A DNA stretch of 64,000 bases from Orychophragmus violaceus (Eukaryota > Streptophyta > Magnoliopsida > Brassicales > Brassicaceae): NCBI GenBank assembly GCA_030180135.1, contig CM058238.1, forward strand, positions 47,581,765 through 47,645,764. The letters are read 5' to 3'. Position numbers and translations under genes: made by a program. Of the stretch, positions 45,483 through 55,589 are shown in pieces. The first letter of the stretch is position 1, and the number at the start of each line of letters is the position of its first letter. Below the pieces are notes generated by a model, which was not told the origin of the DNA, did not search any database, and was given only the letters and a program-made list of their open reading frames with translations.

Positions 45483-46647
45483 TGATACGATCAGGTTTTA
45501 ATCCGTAGATCTACACTGCAAGTGCACAGATGTGAACTAGTAGTATATAGGGTATCGAAATCCACATAGACTCAAGATCTTGCGATAGATTGTAGAATTT
45601 CAGGTTAAGCTAGGTAAAGCAGTAGAAAGCAGTAAATCAGAGCAGAAAAGTAAATAAATCGGTTTTTGTAAACAATCAAACGAAGCGTCAGGTCAAGGGA
45701 GTTCTCAGGAAATCGGGACTATAGGCAATCAATCAATCAGGATCAAATTAAGAACTGTTCTAGAACTAGAATCACATATTTATAACAGACCAACTTTCGT
45801 TGCGAATATTATCTATCTCTAACAACCTAGCAAGCCAACTTTCGTTGCGAATCCTAGAGTTCTAAACAAAAATTAAGCTCAGGTTCTTTTGTTCACAATT
45901 CTCCTAAGCCAACTTATTTGCGAATAGTAAAATTGCTCATCTAGGTTCTTTCTAGTTAAATAATCAACGTTCGTTGCAGAAATTAACCTAACATCAATAA
46001 TCTAAGTGGCCAATTCAGATTAAGCATTAAGAACAACCCTATATGAAGAACTAACAGATATGAATCCCTACAGATTGATCAACCTATAATTCCATGAAAT
46101 CCCCTACGAGAATCCCTAAACCTAACAGGTAAACTACTCAGACATGGCTATTGAAGCAAAAGACATGATGAATAGAAAACCAAATAGCATAAAATAAAAT
46201 AAGAAACTGAGGTTCGAAATCTCTTCCCTTTTGAGTACAAGATCAGCTCCTAACTCTCTCTAAATAAAATAATGTGTAGCCTAAACAATGGCTTAAAAAC
46301 AGTAATATAATGATCTAATCACGGCTGGGGCTTCTTTGTAATTATGAGAAATTTTTGGGCCAAAGTGCAATTTCCAAATTCTTCATTAAACGCTCCGAGA
46401 ATAGTTGTCTCGACCTTGTGTCGATCGATGCACATTGTGTGTCGATCGACACAGGTGTTAAATATGGGCAGTGAACTCTTCCTCTCGGGTAAATGCTCCC
46501 AAATGCTCCAGAATGTGCCATAATGTTCAATTCCGCTCCAAACGTCCCTAGACCTGAAACATACATAAAAGGACTGCAAAGGACTCTAAAAGACTCAAAA
46601 CAAAGACATATACCATGGTTAAAAGTCCTAAAAACTATGATATATCA
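45483..46647 (-). repeat. Athila LTR C (5' LTR, 1165 bp)
   Basis: TGATACGATCAGG to GATATATCA, followed by CCCAT. Motif pair at about 46419-46449. Confidence 0.88.
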
Positions 46648-46652
46648 CCCAT

Positions 46653-47292
46653 TCAACAAACAAAGAGAGTGCAAGGGAGCTTACCATCTTTACCATTCTC
46701 CTAACGGTCCAAAACAACAACTAAGCCGTCCAAGACCAAGTTAAGGTAAGTCTTTGAATACGTTGATTATGCTTATGTCTATAACGGCTCTTTTCTCTTT
46801 GTTTGCGTGTGTTTAGTTTTCAACAAGAGTCTGTCTTTTATTTTATTTTTCTTAGAGTCCCAGAAAGTTGTTTTATTACTTTATATTTTGCTTCAAGACC
46901 CCTAGAAGGGCAAACTTGCTCGGACTATTTATAAAGTCCCAAATTAGGTGTGTATTTTTTATCCTAGATGAAATAAACGCAACCTTTTGTCCGGAGAGCA
47001 TTCTGAACCTGTTGAGTTCCATAATAAACCCTAGATGAAATAAACGCAACCTTTTTTACCCTAGATGAAATAAACGCAACCTTTTATCTTATCAAGGTTC
47101 CTGTCCATGGAGCTTTGTGGCGACCATCAATCCATTTGTTCCTCCATTCCATTCATTAGATTAAGGAGAGAGTGTTACATAACCAGCTGCTTCATCTCCA
47201 TCCTCTACCATTATCAACTCCATTCACTGTTCAAGGCTGAGAGTGTTACACAACCAACAGCATTGAATCCATCTCTATTTGTGACTGCATCA
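46653..47292 (+). repeat. Ty3 LTR, 3' part, resumed after Athila
   Basis: Continues the LTR cut at 39952. TATAAAG at about 46930-46936, a short tandem repeat, then TGCATCA at the end and a primer site two bases later. Confidence 0.6.
46962..47085. repeat. Three copies of a 27-bp unit in LTR leader
   Basis: Units at 46962-46988, 47029-47055 and 47059-47085 share CTAGATGAAATAAACGCAAC; the last two have a 30-bp period. Confidence 0.9.
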
Positions 47293-47294
47293 TC

Positions 47295-47307
47295 TGGTAT
47301 CAAAGCC
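47295..47307 (+). promoter_or_regulatory. Primer binding site, mutated initiator-Met type
   Basis: TGGTATCAAAGCC; one change from TGGTATCAGAGCC. Confidence 0.7.
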
Positions 47308-48060
47308 GAAAGGTTCTTAGATCAGGTGTATCTACTCCTTTTCCTCTTGGTTTCCTTTGCATCTAGGTTATAGCTTTTGATTCCATTGCATGCTACATCC
47401 AAAAAAAACTCATAAAAATCATATGTTTATTCATTCTGCTTAGTTATAGTTCTGATTTGTTGCATCCTTATAAGAAAAGCCATAAAGCTCTGTTTGTTTT
47501 GCACTTGAATCATTAGTTCATCATCATACTTGCATTTGCTTTTCTCATTGCACCTAGTTCATTCTGTTTTAAAACCTTTCATTCAAAAGCCCCAAAGAAG
47601 TGTTGTTGCCTATTTTGTAAAAGCTAGTTTCCAAATCTTTTGATCCCAAGACGTGTGCAACAAGTAGAAAAGGAAAGTTTAAATTTCCAAAGAAGTTTTC
47701 AGCCGCCTAAAACTCTTTTCGAAAAGACCAAAACCCTACACCGGTTTGTTACTTTTCCTAAACCGTTTTCAAATTGATTTAAACCAAAGAAAGAGTTTGG
47801 TGTTTTAAGCAAACCATGGTCCAATTTAAAAACCAAAATCCTTTTGTTTTTGAAAGTTATAAAACCGGTTTTCCTATAAGCTTTCCTAATCTTCCTAAAT
47901 CAATTCCAAAACTTCCTAAAACTAGTTCAAATCGAGTTTGATTCATATTTGCTTTGTCTAGAGACTTAAACCGTGTATAACATTGTTCTAACTCTCAAAC
48001 ACAGAACCTTAGGACCTACTGATACCTTGAATTGTTGTGCTAACTTTCAGGTACATTATC
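47308..48060 (+). other. Ty3 leader, non-coding
   Basis: Lies between primer site and gag ATG at 48061. It has stretches such as CCGGTTTGTTACTTTTCC but no frame. Confidence 0.5.
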
Positions 48061-48489
48061 ATGGGAGAAGAAGCTTCCCAAGATCATATCACCATGGCTC
48101 ACCTGTTAGAAGCCATGAGGGGAATCAGTGACCGAATAACTCAAATTGAGCAGAGGCCATTACCTAGAGATCCAACCAGGAATCTCCACAGAGAGCAGAG
48201 GTAGAGGACATGTGAGATACATGAGCAGAGATAGAGACCAAGAAGAGGATAGGAATTGTGGCAAAGATATTAAGCTTAAGCCTCCTACCTTTACTGAATA
48301 GGACATTCCAGAAGCCTACCTTGATTGGGAAAGAATGATGAACTACATATTTGAATACTACCAACACTCAAAAGCAAGGAAAGTGACTATGACTGCTGCT
48401 CAGTTAACAGACAATGCATAGCTTTGTATTGATTTGAAGAATAAAGAAGTACCAATAGTATTCAGACAAAGAAACAAGAGCTGGTGGAA
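48061..48489 (+). pseudogene. Ty3 gag N-terminus, decayed and interrupted by copia
   Basis: Starts ATGGGAGAAGAAG (MGEEASQDHITMAHLLEAM). It then shows KLKPPTFTE, AYLDWERMMNYIFEYYQHSKARK and VTMTAAQLTDNA in broken frames, matching KLKPPTFAGKVDPEAYLDWER...HIYDHYGY of the 51 kb copy. It is cut at 48490 by a copia LTR. Confidence 0.7.
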
Positions 48490-48954
48490 TGTGCAAAGTT
48501 GGGACATCTTTTGGTCTGTGCAAAGTTGGGACTTGGGACCGAAACAAACTTGTGAGTTCGAATGTAAAATGGTTTGTTTATGTACCTAACATAGTACCAA
48601 CTTGTCTGGAGAAAAACAGAAGAGCAGGAGGCCTGATCCCTAGGTCAGAAGGTGCTTCTCTCTCCTCAGAACCAGCCATGACTTGTCGCTCTCACTCTTG
48701 GAGCCGTTGCACACTTCTACCAAGAGCTCTTGTCTGCTTCTTTCTTTGTTTATTATGTTTAATGGTTGAGAACCCTAGATTGTCTCTCTATATATACATT
48801 GTAACCTATGAACATCAGAATACACTTAAGGAAATCATTTCTTAAGCTTCATACTCTATTCTCTCTCAGTTACTCTCTATCTCGCTCTAAGCACCCTAGC
48901 CGGTTCTAGAGCTTCTCTCTTAATCCAATCTCTCTTATACTTTAAATTCTAACA
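48490..48954 (+). repeat. Copia 5' LTR (465 bp), second copia family
   Basis: Starts TGTGCAAAGTTGGGA, ends TTCTAACA, followed at once by TGGTATCAGAGC. The first 15 bases recur at 48517-48531. A TATATATACA block lies near 48790. Confidence 0.75.
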
Positions 48955-48966
48955 TGGTATCAGAGC
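48955..48966 (+). promoter_or_regulatory. Primer binding site, initiator Met tRNA
   Basis: TGGTATCAGAGC directly after the copia LTR. Confidence 0.9.
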
Positions 48967-49130
48967 TTTAAAGCTTCTATACCTATTCTCACTTCCGCAA
49001 CACTCTCAAAACTTCTATTCTTGTTCTTGAATCTCTTCTTGTTCTTAGTTAACTCTCAAGCCGATTCTGGTTTTCTTTGTCCTAACTCTCTTGAAACCTT
49101 CTTCTCTTGAAACTCCCTCCTTACTCAGTC

Positions 49131-49293
49131 ATGGAGAACTCAAGAGTGTTGATACCAGTGACTCTTAAAGGAGCCAATTATTTGGTATGGGCTAGGATGG
49201 CCAAGGTTGCTCTTGGTGGCAGAGGATTGTGGAAGCATGTCTTAAGTAACAAGGCTCCACAGAAGATGATGAAGGCTGAAGCTAAAGGTGAAG
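49131..49293 (+). pseudogene. Copia Gag N-terminus, truncated
   Basis: ATG at 49131 gives MENSRVLIPVTLKGANYLVW and then KVALGGRGLWKHVLS, the usual start of plant copia Gag. After 54 codons the frame runs into a CRM-like LTR at 49294. The rest of the element is not in the window. Confidence 0.8.
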
Positions 49294-49309
49294 TGATGAG
49301 GACATCAGC

Positions 49310-49672
49310 TTGACCGACACTGAGCTGGACGAGCAAGACGGACCAGGCTCGACCAAGAAGCTAGCTGACCTGTTTCCGACCATGCGAGACGTACCAAGGA
49401 TACGTTCGGGACAGAGGCAGATGCATGCTGAATTCAACAATGCCATAGAGCAGCTGATCTCAAGGACAAGCATAGAAGACATCACGACCCAGCTAGGCCA
49501 GCTTGATCAAGGAGAACCTGTCCTAAACCAGTTGGCCCATAGGATGATCCATACCGAAGTTGGCGGCCCAACTGATGCGACCACGCCCTGGCCCATACTC
49601 CGGATGAACGGACCGACCATGATCTTCTGCATCGAGTCAGACGATCTTTTGACCGTTCTGCCTCTGGGATAA
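49310..49672 (+). CDS. LTR-encoded C-terminal extension of Pol (5' LTR copy)
   Basis: An open frame of 120 codons, same frame and stop position as in the 3' LTR (55530). Visible segments: TELDEQDGPG, KLADLFPTMRDV, AEFNNAIEQLISRTSIEDIT, LNQLAHRMIHTEVGG, TMIFCIESDD. Acidic, no known domain recognised. In the 5' LTR it is not expected to be translated by itself; its openness reflects its sister in the 3' LTR. Confidence 0.55.
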   Translation: MTDTELDEQDGPGSTKKLADLFPTMRDVPRIRSGQRQMHAEFNNAIEQLISRTSIEDITTQLGQLDQGEPVLNQLAHRMIHTEVGGPTDATTPWPILRMNGPTMIFCIESDDLLTVLPLG

Positions 49673-49689
49673 AGATCATACTCTTTTTC

Positions 49690-49729
49690 CCTTGTGAAGT
49701 TTTTTCCCAAATGGGTTTTCTTCACAAGG
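49690..49729 (+). other. LTR inverted repeat (hairpin)
   Basis: CCTTGTGAAG (49690-49699) and CTTCACAAGG (49720-49729) are perfect complements enclosing CCCAAATGGG. It starts 18 bp after the frame's TAA. Confidence 0.7.
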
Positions 49730-50255
49730 TTTTTAACGAGGTGATCCGAGGCCCATTCATTAGAGAGACAGACCGGACTCTTCTCTACTTTGACCATAGT
49801 TTCCTTTTTCGTACTGGTTTTATTTCTTTTTCTTTGGTTTCTCTCCCTTATTTTTGATGGCCCATGTTTAGGCCCAGTTCTCTTTTTTCGGTTGTAAGTG
49901 TTTTAAAACACTACGTTTGATTGAACGAAAACTCAAGTAAGTTTAAGCTAAGAAAACCCTAAGGTTTCTCGATCTCTCTGTCCCCTTGCGTGGCTACCCC
50001 TTGGAAGATCGAATCTCTTGGCTTTTGCTTGCTACCCAAACGTGTTCGTAGTGTTCTTAGTGCTCCTTAGTTCCTAGATCATCACCGACCACCCACTGAC
50101 GAGGAAGAGAGCGCCATCGGCCAGCTTCCAAGTTCCATCCGACCACGCTCAAACCGCCCGTTCCACCGTACCGCTCGCCCGCTTGTACCGTTCGCCCCAT
50201 CGGCCACCGACCGCTCACCCATCTCTCTCGACCACCGACCACATCTCACATCATC

Positions 50256-50267
50256 TGGTATCAGAGC
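50256..50267 (+). promoter_or_regulatory. Primer binding site, initiator Met tRNA
   Basis: TGGTATCAGAGC two bases after LTR 1. Confidence 0.9.
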
Positions 50268-50746
50268 TTTAAAGCTCCTGACCAGCCCGGTTATCTCCTC
50301 TCCCTTGTTTAGTTTCAGTACTGTTTTTGTTCTTTGTCTCTTTCAAAATCAAAAATCAAAAAAAAAAATTTAGGTTGTTAGTTCTTTTCATTTATCAGCC
50401 TAGTAGGATCATTATAGAACTGATTGCTTGCTTGTTGCCTTCTTATTTCTTTGCTTCTGTTGTGCTTGAATTAAACTGAAAACTCAAGAGAAATTTGGTT
50501 AGAAATCGTTAGTGATAAGTTGTAGTCTCCGAGCGGCCGCAACTAGGGCATTAGGGGTTTAATTTTTTTTTTTTTGCTTCCCATAATCTCGGTTTACTCT
50601 ACTTTCCTTTTATAGTTTTAGTCAAAAAAAAAAAAAAATTCTTTCAGTTTTGGTTTTGTTCTTTTTCTTTCTTGCTTGCGACCGCGCTTTCCATTTATTC
50701 TTTCTTTTTTGGTATGTTTGATTTGTTTGTCAAGTGTGCAGGACGA
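50268..50746 (+). other. CRM-like leader
   Basis: Non-coding, with A and T runs (50357-50370, 50560-50575, 50624-50638). Repeated at 56127-56591. Confidence 0.7.
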
Positions 50747-52572
50747 ATGGCCCAAGAACATCCCAACCAACAAGACGGACCAGCTGACCTTGAACAGCTA
50801 ATGGCCGCAATCCAAGCGATCGGCCAAATGCTTGGGGCTCGGCTTGACCTATTAGAGCGTCCCGTTGGGAAGCGGCCTCGGCCGGATGAACAGTAGCCTC
50901 GGATTGGAGCTTATCAGCCTCGGCCAGGAGAGTATCTGTACAGACTAGAGGCACAACAGCCTCGGTTCGATCAGCAACGTCGACCAGGCCCGCACCGCGG
51001 ATGAGTAAATCGACCCGGACGCTTTCAGGACGCCCGACTGGACGACACGGATGATGACACGGATGATCTCGAGGATGGACACCACAGACCTCGGCCACCC
51101 TACCAGCGCGATCCAATTCACCGTGGAAGCATACGAGAACAAGAGGTACAATGTCCATATTCGAATGATATTAAACTAAAGCCTCCCACATTTGCAGGTA
51201 AGGTAGACCCGGAGGCTTACCTAGATTGGGAGCGAAGGATGGAGCATATCTACGATCATTACGGATATTCCGAGCACAGGAAGATATCCCTTGCGGTTAC
51301 CCAGTTCACAGGGCACGCCCTGTCATGGTGGGACCGGGACGTAGTAGAACGAAGGCGCCATCGGTACGAACTGATCACTACGTGGGCAGACATGAAGTTC
51401 CAACTAAGACAGAGGTATGTTCCAACCCATTTCCACAGAGATTTGCTGAAACGTTTTCGTAAACTGATGCAGGGAACTAAGACGGTCGAAGAATACTTCG
51501 AAGAGTTCGAAAAGCTACGGAACCGACTTGAGCTGGAGATTCGGAAGAGACCCTGATGGCCCAGTTTGTGGACGGACTTAATGAGAGGATCACTCGAAAG
51601 GTAGAAATTCAACCTTATCACGATATGCCCGAATTGTTGCATTTGTGTATACAAGTTGAGAAGTACAACAAGCGGAAGGACACAGCCACAACCCGACCTA
51701 AGACCAACACATCTTGGGCCGCACCGACTCCACGACCCATTGACAAAGGTAAGACAGTTGAGGTTGAGTCTCGGTTCAAAAAGCCGACCATTGAGACCTC
51801 TAAGCCCAACCGACCAGACCCAGGTAAGCTACCTAACACGTCCCGTTCTAGAGATATCACCTGTTTTAAGTGTCATTGTAAAGGATATATGGCTCGAGAC
51901 TGCCCGAACCGGATGATCATGATCCTGAACGAAGCCAGTGAGTACGAGTCTCAAGATGAACAGGAGGATGAAGACATGGAGGAACTTGACACAGGAACAC
52001 CCATAGAGTATCCCGACTCTGGAGAGCTATTGGTGATCAGGAGAGCTCTCAGTGCACTTGTTGATCCCGAGACGGTTCAACGAGAGAACATCTTCCACAC
52101 TCGTTGTACTGTGAACAACAAGGTATGTAGTCTTATTATCGATGGTGGATCTTGTACTAACATGGCCAGCAGGAACATGGTCGATAAACTCGGCCTTCAC
52201 GTGACGAAGCACCCGCGGCCGTACCGGCTTTGGTGGCTGAACGATGACACGGAGATCCGGATCGCAGACCAAGTAACCGTACCTTTCTGCATTGGACGAT
52301 ATCACGATAAGGTAGTATGCGACGTGGTTCCTATGCAGGTTGGACACCTATTGCTCGGCCGTCAATGGCAGTTCGATAAGGAGTCCTTGCACAACGGACA
52401 GACCAATCATTACTCATTCGTCCATGACAAGCAGAAGTACCAGCTTGCACCGCTCAAACCGCAGGAAGTGCATGAAATACAGCTGCACCTCGCGAAGGAC
52501 AAGAAGAGCCGTAAGACCAATCTTCTTATCTCTTCTCATTCCGTTTCTAGAGCTATTGTTCAGAACACGTAG
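50747..52572 (+). pseudogene. CRM-like gag and protease, broken
   Basis: Gag ATG at 50747 (MAQEHPNQQDGPADLEQLM). Stops follow at 50894-50896 and near 51003. The core Gag region has KLKPPTFAGKVDPEAYLDWER, ISLAVTQFTGHALSWWDRD and TTWADMKFQLRQRYVP. A 1-base deletion near 51538 shifts frame relative to the second copy at 62146. The frame 51556-52572 carries MAQFVDGLNERITRKV, a zinc knuckle CFKCHCKGYMARDC in which the His is Tyr, and the protease IIDGGSCTNMASRNMVDKLGL with active-site Asp, then VVPMQVGHLLLGRQWQFD. Gag would form the particle and protease would mature it. Confidence 0.88.
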
Positions 52573-52610
52573 GTTCTTCTTTAGGGAGGCTTTACACTCG
52601 TGTTCAAACG

Positions 52611-54272
52611 ATGTTTAGCTGCCCCCAGGAAGTTGTTTCTTTGTTGGACAGGTTTAGGGATGTCTTTCCGGACAAGATACCAGCCGGCCTACCGCCCATA
52701 AGAGGCATTGAGCATCAGATCGATCTCGTGCCAGGAGCAGCTTTGCCCAACCGGGCGTACCGGGTGAATCCGACCGAGTCCAAAGAACTGGAGAAACAAG
52801 TGCAAGACCTCATGTCAAAGGGCTACATTTGCGAGAGCCTCAGTCCATGTGCTGTACCAGTCTTGTTGGTTCCTAAGAAAGACGGATCTTGGAGGATGTG
52901 CGTCAACTGTCGGGCCATCAACAATATCACCATCAAGTACCGGCATCCTATACCCCGACTGGACGACATGTTAGACGAGCTGCATGGAGCGTCCGTGTTC
53001 TCTAAGATCGATCTACGAAGTGGATACCATCAAGTCCGAATGAAGGAAGGCGACGAATGGAAAACGGCCTTCAAGACCAAGCAAGGCCTGTATGAGTGGC
53101 TGGTCATTCCATTCGGCCTTACAAACGCACCTAGTACGTTCATGCGAATCATGAACCAGGTCTTAAGGGCCTACATCAGTAAGTTCGTTGTTGTTTACTT
53201 CGACGATATTTTGATTTATAGTCAATGTTTTGCTGACCATCTGGTGCACCTTGAGCTAGTGATAGATACTCTGCGACAGGAGGGTCTTTACGCGAACCTC
53301 AAGAAGTGCACCTTATGCACTGATAAGCTTGTCTTTTTAGGTTTTGTTGTGAGTTCGCATGGCTTACAGGTTGACCAATAAAAGATCAAAGCAATTGAAG
53401 AATGGCCGACCCCGACCACGATCGGCCATGTTAGGAGTTTCCACGGTTTGGCCAGTTTCTATAGACGGTTTGTGAATGATTTTTGCACTGTGGCTGCCCC
53501 ACTTACAGCTGTGATCAAGAAGGACGTCCAGTTCAAATGGGGCCATTCGCAGGAGACTGCATTTCAGAAGCTCAAGGATTTGCTAACCCATGCTCCTATT
53601 TTGGTTTTGCCAAATTTTGATAAGACGTCTGAGATTGAGTGTGATGCTTCAGGTTTAGGAATTGGAGCTGTCCTGACACAAGGAGGACGGCCGGTAGCCT
53701 ACTTCAGCGAGAAGTTTAGTGGGGCCACGCTCAACTATCCTACCTATAACAAGGAGCTGTATGCGTCGGTTAGAGCCTTGGAGACTTGGCAGCATTACTT
53801 GCTGGCCAAGGAGTTTGTTATTCACACTGACCACGAGACGCTCAAGAATCTGAGACGACAAACGGATCTGAAGAGGAGGCACGCTAAGTTGCTTGAGTTC
53901 GTGCAGACCTTTCCGTACATCATCAAGTACAAGAAGGGAAAGGAGAACGTAGTAGCTGATGCCCTGTCGAGGAGATACACACTGATCAGCACCATGGAGG
54001 CCAAAGTCTTGGGGTTTGAACATATTAAAGAAGATTATGATACTGACCCTGATTTTGGTGAAATTTTTCAGGAATGTAGCAATGGACCGAAGGGAGTTTT
54101 CTACTTGCATAATGGATTTCTGTTCAAAGGGAAGCAGCTGTGCATCCCTCAAGGGTCGATGAGGGAGCTGCTGATCCGAGAATCCCATGGAGGAGGACTG
54201 ATGGGAATCTTTGGTGTGGACAAGACACTGAGTGTCCTAGTCGAGCACTTCTATTGGCCACATCAGAAATGA
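52611..54272 (+). pseudogene. CRM-like reverse transcriptase, RNase H and integrase start
   Basis: In a different frame from gag-protease. RT: PVLLVPKKDGSWRMCVNCRAINN, FSKIDLRSGYHQVRMKEGDEW, VIPFGLTNAPSTFMRIMNQVL and the YFDDILIYSQ catalytic block (about 53198-53227). An in-frame TAA at 53379-53381 follows; the same frame resumes with GLASFYRRFVNDFC. RNase H: IECDASGLGIGAVLTQGG, TYNKELYASVRALETWQHYL, FVIHTDHETLKNL, VVADALSRRY. The integrase N-terminal part has the H..H zinc region near 54180 and ends at TGA 54270-54272, where relatives have Arg. That change is a CGA to TGA transition. Confidence 0.92.
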
Positions 54273-55151
54273 GACACGGAGCGTTTCTGCTCCAAGTGCA
54301 TCATGTGCCTTAAGTCCAAATCCAGGTCACATCCTCACGGTCTTTACTTACCTTTTCCTATACCTAACCGAACATGGGTCGATATTTCTATGGATTTTGT
54401 TCTTGGTTTGCCTAAGATCAGGAACAAGGATGCAATCTTCGTTGTGGTCGACCGGTTTTCAAAGATGGCTCATTTCATACCGTGTTCTAAGACGAATGAT
54501 GCAACCCAGACAGCCGACCTCTTCTTCAAAGAAGTGGTGAGGTTGCACGGACTGCACCGGACTATCATCTCAGATCGTGATCCGACCTTCCTAGGTCACT
54601 TCTGGAGGACGTTGTGGAGAAAGCTTGGTACCAAGCTACTGTTTTGGATTGCATACCTTTTGTTGTTTTGCGTATAATGGTGCCAAACACTCTGCTACTA
54701 AGATGTCTCCTTTTGAGGTTGTTTATGGATTTAAGCCAGATACGCCACTTGATCTGAAGCCACTGCCGGCACTAGAGTTCATCAATCTTGATGGAGAGAG
54801 CAAGGCCGAGGCCGTCGTCAAGCTGCACCAGGCGGTCAAGGAGAACATCGAGAAGTGGACGAAGCAGTACAAGAAGCAAGCCGACAAGCACAAGAAGGAG
54901 GTCAACATTAGGCCATGCGACTGTGTTTGGGTTCACATGCGACCTGAGCGGTTCCGAAACAATAGGAAATCCAAGCTTGCCTCACATGGAGATGGACCAT
55001 TCCGGGTCCTGAAGAAGATCAACGACAACGCATACCAATTGGAACTCCTAAGTGATATGAGCATATTGTCGAGTTTTAATGTTTCTGATTTGTCTCCTTA
55101 TTGTGCAGGTGATACCTTTCTGAGGCCAGAACCTCTTCAAGAGGGTGGGAA
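54273..55151 (+). pseudogene. CRM-like integrase with internal deletion
   Basis: FCSKCIMCLKSKSR (zinc Cys pair), VDISMDFVLGLPKIRNKDAIFVVVDRF and ISDRDPTFLGHFW supply the first two acidic residues. After LGTKLLF (about 54640) the segment that holds the catalytic Glu is deleted; the sequence jumps to AYNGAKHSATKMSPFEVVYGF (54676-54735) in another frame. The C-terminal GPFRVLKKINDNAYQLEL and SFNVSDLSPYC blocks precede EGGNDEDIN at the LTR border. The element could not integrate on its own. Confidence 0.9.
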
Positions 55152-55530
55152 TGATGAGGACATCAACTTGACCGACACTGAGCTGGACGAGCAAGACGGA
55201 CCAGGCTCGACCAAGAAGCTAGCTGACCTATTTCCGACCATGCGAGACGTACCAAGGACACGTTCGGAACAGAGGCTGATGCAGGCTGAATTCAACAATG
55301 CCATGGAGCAGCTGATCTCAAGGACAAGCATAGAAGACATCACGACCCAGCTAGGCCAGCTTAATCAAGGAGAACCTGTCCTGAACCAGTTGGCCCATAG
55401 GATGATCCATACCGAAGTTGGCGGCCCAATTGATGCGACCACGCCCTGGCCCATACTCCGGACGAACGGACCGACCATGATCTTCTGCATCGAGTCAGAC
55501 GATCCTTTGACCGGTCTGCCTCTGGGATAA
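55152..55530 (+). CDS. LTR-encoded C-terminal extension of Pol (3' LTR copy)
   Basis: The integrase frame continues across the LTR border for about 125 codons to TAA 55528-55530. Segments match the 5' LTR copy: AEFNNAMEQLISRTSIEDIT, LNQLAHRMIHTEVGG, TMIFCIESDD. An older copy at 38129-38402 keeps the FNRALETLITHTNIGEIT version. Extension of integrase into the 3' LTR is known for the CRM clade; whether this is the CRM CR region needs alignment. Confidence 0.65.
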
Positions 55531-55549
55531 AGATCATACTATTTTTCCC

Positions 55550-55589
55550 TTGTGAAGTTTTGTCCCAAATGGGTTTTCTTCACAAGGTT
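55550..55589 (+). other. LTR inverted repeat (hairpin)
   Basis: Same arms as 49690-49729; begins 20 bp after the Pol stop, so it would sit in the 3' untranslated region of full-length RNA. Confidence 0.7.

Larger units (their letters stand above)
39953..46647 (-). mobile_element. Rearranged, pol-less Athila with three LTR copies
   Basis: Bounded by the target duplication CCCAT (39948-39952 and 46648-46652). Left to right on the plus strand: LTR A (39953 to about 41004, truncated), AT repeat, 300 bp of other DNA, LTR B (41336-42498), internal DNA (42499-45482), LTR C (45483-46647). A and C are closely similar; B is more different, so B probably came from another Athila. The interior has polypurine tracts, gag tail, a protease trace and a tRNA-Asp primer site but no RT, RNase H or integrase. 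Confidence 0.8.
49294..50253 (+). repeat. CRM-like LTR 1 (960 bp)
   Basis: Holds the coding extension (49294-49672), a hairpin (49690-49729), the TTTTTAACGAGGTGATCCGAGG block, and a perfect 16-bp palindrome AGTGTTTTAAAACACT at 49897-49912. Confidence 0.9.

Noticed and set aside
39948..46652. Reading LTR B to LTR C (41336-46647) as the whole element
   Set aside because: Flanks of that unit are ATATT and CCCAT, which do not match, while 39948-39952 and 46648-46652 both read CCCAT.
46962..47085. Three regularly worded repeats considered as a CRISPR-like array
   Set aside because: Unequal spacing, only three units, inside a plant retrotransposon LTR.
50057..50242. Minus-strand frame in the CRM-like LTR
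   Set aside because: Opposite strand of GC-rich LTR sequence; no family resemblance.
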